The notes beneath the pieces are model-generated. The model saw only the letters and a program-made list of their open reading frames with translations, made no database searches and was not told where the DNA came from. A DNA stretch of 64,000 bases from Margaritispora aquatica. Lineage: Eukaryota; Ascomycota; Leotiomycetes; Helotiales; Discinellaceae. Below are positions 9,920 through 22,402 of this stretch, one piece after another. How positions within the stretch are numbered: the stretch's first letter is position 1; every line of letters begins with the position of its first letter. The stretch is taken from contig VJWN01000025.1 in the NCBI GenBank assembly GCA_007644065.1, positions 487,945 through 551,944 on the forward strand. Reading direction: 5' to 3'. The position numbers and the translations under genes were made by a program.

Positions 9920-12777
9920 TCATTGGGCATGCCCAACACGTTGACTTGCATTCTGCTCGAGGGTTTCCCGTGTAGGAGTGGACGGTCGCATGTTTGTATG
10001 TGAAGGAGAAGGCCTGACTAATGGTGTCCTTGACAAACTCCCACTGGCAGCATGAGTACCAGCGGCGCTGCCAACCCGAGAAGGTGTCGTGAAAGGCGAG
10101 CCACCTCTGTTTATCTCGTCCTGCTGATAATTTTGGAAATCTCGGGAGCTCCAGCTAGCTCGGTGTACACGAGCGCCATATGGAACATTACCATAAGCCG
10201 AATTGTAACTTCGCATGCTGTTTGCCATACTGTTTGCTCTACTAGCTCGGTTGATAATCGGTGCACCGGTAAGGGAAGGGTTCGATGCCGATGGATTGAA
10301 ATCGTTCATATCTCCAACAAAGTCCACATCCTCGTCTTCAATTTTTGGCGCTCGACGAACGTTGTTTACACTGAAATATGGTTCCTTTGGCTCCTCTGGC
10401 TCCGGTGGAGGTGGGGGAGGGACGTCTTTCTCCTTGTTCTCTAAATGTCCAAAATACTTCATGCGAATGTTTTCGAGGTTATGTGGTCTAAACTCTTCCC
10501 GATTGCGAGTTAAAGACATGTAACTCGAGATGGCCCCCAGGACGATAAGAATTAAAAGACCGATAACAAGGAATCCCTGAATGATAATTATGATAATACC
10601 AATTACTGTGGTAGGGATACGCGCCACGTTATACTGTGGTAAGAATGCGATTGACAATCCAGCTGTTGCTACCTTGCTAATACCAAGCATGTATACTGCC
10701 AAAGCAGTATTTCGAGAGCCTTCAAACGGGTTGATCCATATGATTGCGATGAAGGCGATGATTTCCCAGATGAAGATACCAATGACCTGAGCCGTTGGGT
10801 TCGCACGAGCACCACCGATAAAGCAAGCACGGATAAATTGATAGACAATCCAGGCGGAGAAGAACCACCATCTGGTACGACGAAACCTTGAGGAAAGCCA
10901 TCCAAATCGCTTGGTGTATTCGACATTATCATGGATGCTTTGATCCTCAGCATCGTTTCCAACGAAGTTAACCTGGAAAAATGACAAGGATCCAGCTGAT
11001 TTGGATTTATCATCTTCTTCGAGCGAGCTTTCCCGTACAGCTCGGTACCAAGGGAAAAACTTCATGACTTTCTTGTGCTGAAAATGAATTCGGTCAGGCG
11101 AAGACTTATATTGTCCAAACCGAACACGGTAGAAGCATGCATAGAAGCAGACTCCTAGAGCTCCGATGAAGAAAATTATGAAAAAGATGGCAGCAATGGC
11201 GATTGGTCCAGCTTTTCCACCATAGGAGAACTGAAAGAGCGTAAGAGTCATCATCATGAAGAATGCAATGAAGCATGATCGAAGAACAACTAGTCCAGTG
11301 AAGCCGAGCCAGTGGGTTCTGAAAAGTGCAAGTCGATCTGGCTTGATCCATTTGATTGTGCTCAAAGCCTCCAGCGTCCATTTGAAAGCTATGGTTACTG
11401 CCACTAAAATAGCCACCAAAATGATGAACCATATCAAGCCAACTATGAATGCATCAGCAGCAGGAATGCTAACCATTGAGAGCTCTCCAGCAAATCCGGA
11501 CCAGTTTCCCGGTATAGGAAGACCAGGTTCAACAGGGGTTCCAGCCCAGGCAAAGAGCTGAGGAGATACACTGGCATTTGCGGCACGCTTGTATATGTGG
11601 CTAGCCACTTCTTCACTACGTTTGACAAAATCAAAGGAGTCGACGGCGGCACGACCATAGATTTGTTGCTGAAGCCCTCCATTGTTGTTAATAATAGTAG
11701 AACCTGCTCCACCGACTTGGCTGGCGTTTCCCGAGACTCCTGTGAAGCTATGGACCGAGTTGATAATCGAAGCTGAATAAATTTGTCCGGCAGACCAAGC
11801 AAAATTACTCCACCAAGCCGCGCAAACGCTGGGCCAGTTTAGAGAGAGGGCCGAAGAGAAGAAGATGCTTTGGAACACTTCAAATACCACCAACACGGAC
11901 AAAGAATGTGCGTAATGAGTTCGGATGTGAGGGATGCTAACACCATAAATTGCGGTAAAGAAAGATGCCAACAATGCCACTATGGTGAAAATTCCTAGAA
12001 CTGAGCTGACCGCAGCAGGATGTGAGAATGATGCCCCATTCCGCATGACGGCAGAGAAACATCCGATTTGGGTCCTGGATGAATTTGAAAATATCTGAAG
12101 CCGTACCGATCCTTCGAAATCGGGAATGACCAGAGCAATGCTAGGAATGCTAGAGACATCTGAGGAAGAAACTGGAATAACAGCACCACCAGTGATTGGC
12201 ACGCTGGCATTCAAAGGGCACAAGCTGCTTAAGTTAGGAAATGATTGAATACAGTAAGTTGACCAATACATACCTTCTAAAGTTGGCGTTGCAAGGATTA
12301 AAGACCATGTCAAATCTATTCTCGCCATCTAAAGTGTGTTAGTCATTATTGTGTCTACGATATACTGATTGAGCTGCTTACAAGCATCGACTGATATGTA
12401 CACTGGATATATGTTAGAAAATGCACCAATTATGCCATCCAGGTCGACTTACACATCAATGTTTCATTTCTCAAACTCGTAGTCCCGGCCATATTGAACA
12501 AGACTGTCATATTATCTGCATAATAAGCAGCATCGAAAGACGTAAGGTTGATCAAACTCTGCCCTCCCATACAGTCCCCGAAGTCTCCAGAGTACAGAGC
12601 TGGATACCGATCAACAAGTAATGTTGACGTCACCCCTGCTGCGTTTGTCCCTTGTATGGTCTGGACCGTTTGTGTGTCTTCGGCGTGCACTGTAGGTAGC
12701 ATGGTAGCTAGAATTGCGGTCGTAGCGAGCAAGGTGGCCGACCACGAGGTCATTATTGAAGTAGGAAAGCGTGCCAT
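9920..12777 (-). CDS. TRP-like (Pkd2/flavin-carrier family) membrane channel protein
   Basis: Four exons: 12453-12777, 12382-12402 (21 nt), 12274-12328 and 9920-12227, 902 residues. An N-terminal signal peptide (LLATTAILATMLPTVHAED) leads into a lumenal ML-like domain with paired cysteines (CMGG, FNPC, SSLCPL) and N-glycosylation sites. From about residue 215 there are roughly nine hydrophobic membrane segments, including the SVLGIFTIVALLASFFTAIY, FIVGLIWFIILVAILVAVTI and IIIIIIQGFLVIGLLILIVL regions. A cytoplasmic Pro/Ser-rich tail follows (PPPPPPEPEEPKEP). This architecture is that of S. pombe Pkd2 and the yeast Flc1-3 proteins, which act in calcium entry, FAD transport to the ER and cell-wall maintenance. 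The tiny second exon restores the frame LYISVDAYGENRFDMVFNPC. Assignment to the family is firm; the transported substrate is not. Confidence 0.9.
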
Positions 12778-13389
12778 TATGAAAATTGTCGTTTGATTCA
12801 ATATGGAAAAGCTCCAAAAGAGAAGGGCACCGCCCGGAATATGTGAATTCGCCCAAGCCAGGAGTTGATAGAGGGTTGTAGGCAAAATTCGAGCTTTTGT
12901 GCCAGCAGAAGATGTTATGTATTTAATGTTGTGTGAGTTTCCACCCAGTCGATCAAGCAATAGTCGAAACCCGGTTTCCCCAGTTTATTGTTGCGAGACG
13001 AAACGGTGTATGAACTGATGAATGAATTCGAGGTTTGCGGCAGAGTTCCAGCGCGTAATTGTCCTCTTGAGCTTCCGTATTAATTCCTGGTGTTGGCGGA
13101 TTCCTCGGAATGGATGGTGAGATATTAAATTACGTCGTCTCTCAGGTAGTTTCGTCCTCCAATAGTATCGATCAGTCGGATTGTGACAATAGCGACAGGA
13201 GGAGATTCCTTTGCCCTTGGATGCTTGGATGGCGATAGCGACGACGACAATGAAGTGAAGAGAGAGGGAAACCAAAGGGAAAGAAGGTGGTCCGACGAAG
13301 GGTGGTATGGGTATGGTATGGTATTGAGATAGTGTGTACTGTACAGTAATGAAAGAAGTGGACCTGGTAAATACCTGATATGCTTGCAA

Positions 13390-13413
13390 CCTTGCCTTGC
13401 CTTGCCTTGCCTT
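13390..13413. repeat. CCTTG pentanucleotide repeat
   Basis: About five tandem CCTTG units about 610 bp upstream of the TRP-like start codon. A related GGTAAAGGCAA-type array follows at about 13480-13515 on the same strand. Confidence 0.8.
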
Positions 13414-16400
13414 CTTCCCCTGTCAGGTCAAAAAGATTATCTACTGGGTAAGGAAGGTACTACTGTATACTGTACTGTAAGGTAAAGGCAAGGTAAAGGC
13501 AAGGTAAAGGTAGGTAGGGTAATCAGTCCCAAGCCATGGCCAGGTCGGAACGGCGGTTGTGCTTGTGCTTGTGGTTGGGGGCGCACAGGACGCTAAAGCC
13601 CAAGCGGCAAGTGCGTTACTGGGCTTGACTAGTTGACTGGGCTTACCAGCCACCGACGAGGGTTCTTTGAAGGTTCTTTGAAGGGTCCAAGATGAACGTT
13701 ACGAGAAAATACGAAGACCAAGGTCTAGGGCAGCTCACATCACAGCTTTCTTCACAGTACAGCAGCAGCAGCAGCAAGGTCGAGGCAATTCTATCAATTA
13801 CTCAACAGTCAAGACGATTATCTACACTTTCACCATTCTCCCACACATTCATTAGAGTCAGCTGTTCAACCACCACAGTACGGGCAGCAGAAGAAATCAA
13901 AGAGGCAATTAAAACATTCAAGTAATGTGCGCATCATCGCGCCAGAATAACACTCTCCAGACTCCAGACTTCTGCCCGAGACATTATTACGAGGTGGAAT
14001 GGGAGATGGTCTGGCTTGGCCAAAAAGACTCACGATGGGTGGATGGGCTGACTCGGAATCATCGGTTCCAGAACAAACACTCCATAGCCTATGATTATTT
14101 CCCAAGACTTTAAGACTTAACCACTAATGCGAGCACTTAGAACCTGCAGTGTGCAAAAGGGAATTTCATCGTGTCAACCATTATTTTCATTTGAAGTTAC
14201 AACCACCTTGGATTGCGCGTTCTGACACTTGTTGACACGAGAAGTTTGGGGACTCTGTGTTGAGTTATGCTGAGTTGGTCCCAAAAGAAGGAAATATTTG
14301 TCTGGATCCGAAACGTGCACGGTGATTGGAAGACTGCTTTGGGTTTTAAACATTTCGATCCGCCACTCAGCCAGGCAAGGATGCTTGGTCTCGTACCTGC
14401 TGCTGTTGGCTGAGAAGAAGGTTGTCACACAACACAATCAAACATCGAAAAGACTTTATTTTAAGCATTCCAGGGTGTCTCAAACCTCGAAAAGTTGGCC
14501 GTCCTCATAACGGATAAAAATGTTCGGCTAAAATAACAGCAGAGTAAAATTTACTCTCAAGACGCGGGACTCCAGATTTTGGTTTCTTCAAAGTCGTCTC
14601 TCTCTCTTCTAGCCTGCACTTACATTCACATTTTGCAGGGACTCCGAGATACCGGTTTCCTGCTGTGCTTCTTCCCAGAAAACCGACGAATCATACCAAC
14701 ATGTTTCCGAGTGAAATCTTGAATCCTCCCGTCTTGGGCACATGGAACATGGTTCAAGGAGCAGACAGCAGAGCGTGGCATGACGGGACCGGTTGCACCG
14801 ACCACCCTGGACTACGTCCCATCAAATACAGGACGATTATGGCAAATCCCATGATCAGCCGGGAAGTGGGGGTTGGGCACTTGAAGAAATATTTATTTTC
14901 TGAGGGAAGCATCTCGAGATTTGACATATTAATTTTGGCAAGCTTACGGTGTTGAGACAATCACTTGGGAATAAATATACATGGAGGTACAGGCAGATGT
15001 TGGAGATTCCAAGAAAGATGTCGTCAAAATGCCTTGGTTGGCTTTCTGGAGACTTCTCCCTTGGCTTGAGCGGACAATTTCGTTCCATTCACTTCACACC
15101 GCCAAGTTGCCAGCCCACGAGTATCACAGATCCATCAAAGAAGCTCAAAGATCAAGAGATCATCCATAAACATGGCCCCGCTCCAAGAAAGACAAGAACT
15201 CCAATCGCTAAGCAAAACTTTACTCTAACCACCCCACCAACCCCCTCGGCAAATATCAGCATCAAATTCACGGGTACACTTTTCCAGCCTTCAAAACCTT
15301 TTGCCAACGCAACCATTATTAGCGTTATTAAATTGGCATCCACAGCACCGCAAGCTCGGATTTCACGATGATGATGCATGACATTTTTGCAAGAGCGAGA
15401 CGTAAGTTCCAGGCTAAGGCAACGCCAGCCGCTTACGCTGTTCAACTTGCTCGTCATCTGGCATCTCGGAGAGAACCCAAAAATCCTGCCACTACCAGCC
15501 ATCCACTAACTAATCGCAAAGCCAAACTCAATCTGGAAGACTATAGTAGCTAACTATTTCCGCCTTCAAGCCACAGAGGGCTTTGCAACACACGAATTTC
15601 GTGAAATTGGTCTGGCGTTTTCCATGGGAATTCTTTTATGTTGATTACAGGGAATCGAGATCTGAAAATGATTTAGAAGAATCAAGCCTTGCAGGAACTA
15701 TAAGCGAGGGGAGCATACCACTCACGCAGGTGAGCAGATTCTCAAACTATTCAGTTCTTTGTAGATAATTCCTAATCATCACGTCATTTTTGATATCTCG
15801 ACTCTATAGTTTTTAAAATGAATTAAAGCTCTATGTTTTGATCTCAATCACTAGGTGCAAATAAAAGTCTAAATTCTCAAGCGATGAACGTATCAATGTC
15901 ACTAGAATCGGGTTTTGCGATGACAAGGTGTTTGAAAAATAGCAATTCTAGCTGGCAAGAATTGTTAGAGCCCAGAGCCAGTGTTGCAAACCTGCTCTTT
16001 CAAGCAGGCGTTGATAGTAGTGATTCTATGGAATGTGATTGCAACCAAATCTAGCCACAGCAGTTGTTTGAAGGACTTATCATTGCAGGCTCTTCCACCA
16101 CAAAGTAAAAGCAATCTATTGGTACTTCAGTTCTATCTTCAACTCTCCCCAAGAGATCAATCTTCACCTAGTAAACCACGTTGCACACACAAATCATCAT
16201 ACTCATGAAGATTTTCCTTTTTTTTTTATTCGCATTGCCCGATCACGCTAATTAGCATCGACCAAGTGAATTCCACTCACTCTACTTTATGATTTTTTTT
16301 TTCTTCATATTTTGCTACTCTACAATATCAATACATCCGATCGAGCAATCTAAATCGCATTTCTCCCAAGCGTTTTTCCTTGGAAGAGATAAAACACCAA

Positions 16401-16487
16401 GAAGTGTTAACATTCCCGTTCCTCATCCCTCCTTTCCTCCCTCCCTTCCACCTTCCCTCCCTACCTATCCACCTACTCAACACCATC

Positions 16488-16504
16488 CATCCATCCATCC
16501 ATCC
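16488..16504. repeat. CCAT tetranucleotide repeat in a long C/T-rich tract
   Basis: Four CCAT units lie inside a pyrimidine-rich stretch that runs from about 16430 to 16510. Confidence 0.7.
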
Positions 16505-17394
16505 CTTACATCACCCAACCTTACGATCCCGAATCAAGTCCGCTCTTGACGTCATTGTATTGTTTTGTTTTATATTCGCACGAGAGAGAGCCTTCCTTGT
16601 AGATCTTACTTCATGTCTTTTTTTCCCTAGGAACTCGAGCTGGGGTTGTAATTGTAGGTATGTTGTTTCGGTGGATGTGTACAGGTTGCTCCGTACCTTA
16701 AGCGAGACAATTGAGCTGCCTAGTTTTGCTGAGAAGCGAGAGGAGGGAGGGAAGGAAGAAAGACTCGTAGACGGTGGAAGTGGAATGAATAACATTGTCG
16801 TGAGGTCGATGTAGATGCGTTGAGTAGGTAGGTTGGTGTGAATCTACTCTCTACTCTTTACTCTTCAATCCAAGCTGAAGCGTATACTCATATCCAATCT
16901 CAAACCCAGTTCCCATCTCAATTTCGATCTCACCCCCAAATCCAAAACACAAACCAAACCCCACGCTTTATCATCTCGCACCACATCATTGCACGCTTAA
17001 AAACAACGCGGGAAAACTCACCAGTTAACATCCTCAGCGAGTTGATTCAGTCAACTACTAACGCCAAAATACCACACTTACTTTACCACCTTCAAAACAA
17101 ACGGGAGCAGAGCCGGGTCTACAGCAAGTAAGCGAAGACCAAGCAATGCATGGTGCTCACTAAGAATATGCACGAACAAGCGGACTGGTAACTGCCTATC
17201 TATACTTTAGAATGTATCACCGTAGATGCATGGAAACACTGTTAATCGAAAGCTAAAAAAGATCCGAGAACAAGCTTGAGTAAATCAACACAGGAAATTC
17301 GACTGAGTAACATATATGTTCTTTATATTTATCGATAGACCAACTGACGACCAACGACCGAGGCAAGAAAAGAAAACGTATAATATAAACACAT

Positions 17395-17412
17395 CCTCCT
17401 CCTCCTCCTCCT
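17395..17412. repeat. TCC trinucleotide repeat
   Basis: About six TCC units in non-coding sequence; a short ACTC repeat follows at about 17694-17705. Confidence 0.75.
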
Positions 17413-18191
17413 TCCCTCCTTTCTGGTTCTTTCTTTATTTTCGAATGTATAAAATACACCGTGTAAACGCTGCAGATGATACCTCAAGAGCTTCGCGTAG
17501 GCCACAAAGACAACAAAGAATCTTCTTACAACTGCAGCCATGCATCAATCTATTCTAAGCCATTCCAATCTAATCTAATCCATCCTAATTACTCATCTCC
17601 TAAACACTCATGAATACAAACCCTCGAGCCAAAGTTTGCTTTCTCTCGAGGTCTACGTATTGGCTAGATAGGTAGGAATCATCACTTACATCACTCACTC
17701 ACTCACTTTCACGCGCCCACACTCGACATGTGAAACAAAAACCAGCCAGCACGAAAGGATAATTAGTGGTGAGATTTTTTGACTTCACTCAATTGATCTA
17801 TGCTCTTTCTCTCTCCTTCTCTCTCTCTAATCTATTCACAGCTAGTTGCGTGATATCTGAGATTCGAAATCCGAAATCTGATGTCTAACACGACACTTCA
17901 TCCAATACCATCCATCATCAATAGGTATCGCGTATGAAATCGTAACGCTTTCCCAGAAACTGCCGCCTGGAATCCGTGATTGCCAGCCTTCTCGCACTTG
18001 ACGGAGTTGTCCCTCGACTTTGATCGTGATCGGATATCCAGTGCCCCCATATCGCCTAAATCAACACAATATCACACATACAGTTGTCACATATACGACC
18101 CACACACACGTCCCTAAACCTGAAATTCACACTCCCCGGGCACTCCCTTCCCTTTCCAACAGCCATCCAACACTTAAACACCCGCTTGATC

Positions 18192-20891
18192 TCAATAATC
18201 CACAATCCTAACCCTCTCCACCAACTCCTTCGGCAACTCCTCCCTCCCAACCAGCCCCAAACCCAGCACATCCCCCCAAAAGAACATAGCCCGATCCTGC
18301 GCGTAAGCGAGGTAATCGAACTCGTCCTCTTCGTCCCCTGCTTCCGCCTCCGCTTCTTTCGCACTCTCGCCAGCTAGTAGCGCTTTCGCTTTCAAGCCTT
18401 CGGGTCTCTTGTCCGCGTGTGCATGGCTTCCTACACTCTCGCTCACGCTATCACCATTAACCAACACCTCTGGCTCCTTCGTCACATCTGCACCCTCAAC
18501 AACAGGTTCAGCATCCAAAGTCCCACTCTCACTCTCACTCTCCGCCTTCACAGCATCCAACTCCGGAACCTTAGCCTGCACAATGCCCCAAGCAACCCAC
18601 TGCGCCGAGTTGGCCACGCGCCAAATCCGCGTCTCCTCCAACAATGCCTTAACCTTCGCCTGTATTTGTGCTTCCCGCTGCGCCTCCTCCTCTCGATAAT
18701 CATGCATTGCCGCTGCACCCGCACCCACCAAGTCTGACGAACTTCCACCAGGGGTCCGGCTATCGAGGAGGAATTCGCTAATGCTCCCCTTGCTGATACC
18801 ATCCATTGGATTCATCTTCGGCGTGAGACTCGCACCCGGAAACTGCGGACGGTGGTTGATGTACGAGTGGATGAAAGTTCGCTGTTGTTCAACGGTCGGA
18901 TAGTTCTTTGTGGTACAGGCCCACGGCTTAGCGGGGTCGTGGTAGTTGTAGCACCATTCCGTGAAATGGTTTGCGAATTCGAGACCTGGAGTATTGGCGG
19001 AGGCGTACTCAAAGTCGATAACGACGAGCTGCTTATGAGTGTTCTGGGGGAGGAGCAGTGGGGATGGCGCGGAGCCATCTTTAGGCTTTTCGGGGACAAG
19101 GCGGAGGATATTCCCGTATTGCGTCTATAGGTATAGTATTAGATGTGTTCGTAGCAGCCTTCGGAAATTACTCACGTCGTTATGGGCAAATACTAAGTGG
19201 TTCTCTACACCTCCCTTTTGAGCATAGTATTCATCAAGCCATTTACGATATTTCTCGATAGTAGCCCTAAAGACAGGCCACTCGACACCACAAACCAAGC
19301 CTCTTTTCCTCCACGATTCATTTTTGTTGGCCTTTTCTCCACTAAGGACTTCTTTGTCAAGATAGGTGATCACCTCTTCACATCTATCTACCCATTTATC
19401 CCAATTTCTAAAAACAAAAGGCCCCTCTTCCCGTTCTCGCTCGAGTAAGTCGACTCCATCGTGTAGCTCACGCATTCGCTTAGCGATTTGCTTACTAGTA
19501 CCTTCGACTCTCAAATCATCTGCAGTCAGAGTCTGGGCATTGAAAAACTCCTCAAATCGACCATTCTTAAACGTTCCTAACATCCTCGGGCCAATTCGTT
19601 TTCTAGACAGTCGGCGGAGAATAGAAAGTTCGTTCTCTCGATCAATGAGATGCTCAACCTGTGGTCCGTAGATGCGCAGCAGTAACCTTGGGGGAGGACT
19701 ATGCTGATGGGCTTTGGAAGTTCCGTTTGTCGTTTCGGTATCGGTAGAGAGATCCTTGGGTGGAGACACAACATATACTGCATTTGTGAGCGCACCGCTG
19801 AGCCTCTCAACCTCAATCTCAGCCCCTCGTTCCAATGGTACCCTCCTCCAGCCCTTCAATCGAAGTGTATGCGCCAGCCGTAAGATCTCGCACTTAAATA
19901 TAGCCCAGGCTTTGCGTTCCTTCTCAGCTCGCTTACTCGTGCTTAACGTAACTGTGGTACTTGAGGACTCGGCAGCGCCGCCAGAATATGACATAGTCTT
20001 CGAGTTATCTAGCACAACATCGCAAGATGGGACGAACACATCTCCCTCGCTATACTCTGTATCTGAACTCCCAGCTCCCAGTTTAGAAGATCGTCGCCTG
20101 GACGAAATGTACGAAGGTCTGCGCTGCTTCTGTGATGGCTCGGTGAAAGGAAGCTGCTCGTGTCCAAAGGAACTCATGTTCTCCTCTAGAATCTTCTGCA
20201 GTTGCTCTAATGAAATCGCACTCGAGTCTGAGCCTTGACTCGAGGCACGAGACTTCCGGCCCGTTGGCTCATTCTCTTGGTTTGCCTCGTTTCCATGCTT
20301 CTTCGTTCTCTTTGATGCTCGCTTCGCCTTCTCTGCCTGTAGCCATTGCGCGACCTGGGAGAGCAGCCTGTCATGGTGATGGGTATGGGAATGGTGCTGA
20401 TGTCTATGCAATCCATGGTGTGTATGATGCGTTTGTGCATCTGCCTCGCCATGCCTGGGTGTAGAGACATCGGAGGCAGGTACTGGTTCATCAATGCTCG
20501 TCTGGCTAACCATTGACAATCTCGAGGAGGAATTGGAAGGCATGATGGGTCTGCCAGTCATTCTCTTGTCCGCCATGCTGGTCTTGAATTGCTTAAGTCG
20601 TGAAGGCGAGGAGGGTTCTTCTGCGAGTGAGAAGGAAGAGGTGCTCTCTGGTTCTGCGATTGACACCACTGGGAGGGAAGACCGTCAGCTTGTGTCGTGT
20701 GACTTGGGTACTAGGTCGCATTGAAGGTAGAAACGCCTTCAAGTGCGGGGTGAGACATAAAGGATCATTGAAGGTGAGAAGAAAGACATTATTTTACCTT
20801 TCACAGGCCCGCTCTTAGGACTCGTTGGCTCTTCTCGTAGGGCAGGTCTCAGTGGTAAAGCAGAGCCATTTTCTGAAGCTGGAGGAAACAT
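18192..20891 (-). CDS. CKI1: Choline kinase (choline/ethanolamine kinase family), long form
   Basis: Three exons: 20798-20891, 19176-20668 and 18192-19124, 839 residues. The kinase part starts near residue 270 (LRLKGWRRVPLERGAEIEV) and includes the nucleotide-binding strand (LLLRIYGPQ), Brenner's phosphotransferase motif HNDTQYGNIL and the following VVIDFEYASAN metal-binding motif; the second intron splits the motif exactly after HND. A choline-kinase NHFTEWCYNY segment follows. The enzyme phosphorylates choline with ATP, the first step of the CDP-choline (Kennedy) pathway to phosphatidylcholine. The first ~260 residues are a Ser/His-rich, apparently disordered extension with a histidine-rich run, and an Ala/Glu-rich insertion interrupts the C-terminal lobe, so the protein is much longer than yeast Cki1 (582 aa). 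The start at 20891 is the downstream in-frame ATG; an earlier one exists at 21110. Confidence 0.9.
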
Positions 20892-21242
20892 CGTGGGGGG
20901 CTCGAGCTGAGGAACAAGTGTGGCTTGGCCTTCTTTTTGGTTAGTGGTCTCTAGAAGGCGACGGCTGGCGACAATAATATCAGATATTGTATGTAGGGTG
21001 AGAGACTGCGAGTTGACCTGAACTCTGCGAAGCTTCTTGAGAGCTTTCCAGTAGTAATAGGTACTACGTGACAATCTGAGATGGGGACTGGTTTTGAGGA
21101 CAAGACACACGTGGGTGGGTTGATCTGAACGTGTGGGGAACTGAGGTGGGAAACGACAAGGGGTATGAGGGGTTGTCTAACAGGAAAATAATAAAAATAA
21201 CAAGTAGATATAATGAATAGCCACCTCACGATGGTCATCAGA

Positions 21243-21287
21243 ATAAGAAATATAAGAAATATAAGAAATATAAGAAATATAAGAAAT
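21243..21287. repeat. Five perfect copies of the 9-mer ATAAGAAAT
   Basis: Exactly five head-to-tail units, about 350 bp upstream of the choline kinase start codon. Perfect identity suggests a recently expanded minisatellite. Confidence 0.9.
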
Positions 21288-21355
21288 ACGAGGTTGAAAA
21301 ATACGAATATGGTATAGTGAATACACTACACTACACATCCGCCGAAACACTAGGG

Positions 21356-21380
21356 CAAGGTAAGGTAAGGTAAGGTAAAG
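21356..21380. repeat. GGTAA pentanucleotide repeat
   Basis: About four units of GGTAA in non-coding sequence, similar in composition to the array near 13480. Confidence 0.75.
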
Positions 21381-21763
21381 CACTTATCTTGAAATGCCGG
21401 CACCAAGTTCCAACTTTCACCCACAGTACTGTACATACAGACATGACATCGTTCGGGTCTTGATGAATCTTCAGTTCAGTACTGTATACTGTACCTTCAC
21501 CGCCAACCAGCCAGCTTCCAAGTTCAGCAACGCCAAGGAATTTAATGATCAAACTTGGTCAAATTTCGAGAAAGGTCATCATCTGTGGCTGGTGGGGTGG
21601 GTGGTGGGTGGGACGATTTCAAGTGGCTGTGCTTGTGGTCGGTTTGCATGTGAAAGATGCCCCTCCATGGCAGTATGGTTGGTACCTTATGATTTTTAGC
21701 ACTCCTCGACTTGATACCTATTTACGTATTATGTTGGGTACGTAGTGGCTGATAATCAACGAC

Positions 21764-21790
21764 ACACCACACACCACACACCACACACGA
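21764..21790. repeat. ACACCAC heptamer repeat
   Basis: About three to four units of ACACCAC between the two minus-strand genes. Confidence 0.7.
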
Positions 21791-22402
21791 CACACGGCAC
21801 AGCTCGAGTAGCGGAAAACCCTAGGAGATTGATTTAATTCATTCATCTCGATGTACTCTAACCTCCAGTATCCCAGCCTGTCTCTGCCATTGCCAACAAA
21901 TAATACCTAGTAGTTATCCATTCCACGCATTTATGCTGTCAGAACTGCCAACCAAGCACCGAGCACCAAGCCAAGCATGCAACCGTCCATTTATTCATAA
22001 CAGCGCTGTCCTCCCATCCATGAAATGCCATCACTCTCATTCTCATTCCCACCCCCGATTCTCCCCTCGCCATCTCATCTACTTCGTGCTTCCACATCCC
22101 GCTCTCTAGCTATCAAGAAAGGAAAAAGAAGGAGAAGAAGACCCAAGCATATTTATCGTTGAGGACCAGCTCGTCATGCAATTTATTCTCATACGGCCTG
22201 ACAAATGAAACCCCAAATCCTCATCTCATCCGTTGCGGTCCTGTCGTTGTACTGTATGTGCAAGATGCCGTTCCCTCCTCCGATCTTTCGCTACTACAAC
22301 AAAGGAGATTTGTTTTTTCGGTTCTCTAGGTGATAAAGTCGTCTTTTGGTCGTGTTTCGCGTTTTCATTTTCTCGTGATGTTGCTCCGATGGCGTTGTGT
22401 GC

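Larger units (their letters stand above)
12778..18191. other. 5.4-kb gene-free region upstream of the TRP-like gene
   Basis: No reading frame here shows recognisable homology; the longest open frames (for example 14949-15371 on + and 15152-15502 on -) overlap on opposite strands and look random. The sequence is rich in simple repeats, C/T-rich tracts (16,430-16,510; 17,390-17,415; 17,800-17,830) and CCTTG or GGTAAAG-type tandem motifs. It likely contains the promoter and 5' leader of the TRP-like gene and the 3' flank of choline kinase. A long non-coding transcript cannot be excluded. Confidence 0.5.
20892..22402. other. Intergenic region with several short tandem repeats
   Basis: 1.5 kb between the choline kinase start and the MAPKK stop, both on the minus strand. 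It should hold the choline kinase promoter. Three simple repeats are listed separately. No gene recognised. Confidence 0.5.

Noticed and set aside
14949..15502. 140-codon (+) and 116-codon (-) overlapping open frames in the large intergenic region
   Set aside because: They overlap antisense to each other, have low-complexity composition and no recognisable homology or splice-supported extension.
21243..21790. Clusters of short tandem repeats considered as a possible CRISPR-like or centromeric array
   Set aside because: Units are 5-9 bp without spacers, in a fungal genome; these are ordinary micro/minisatellites.
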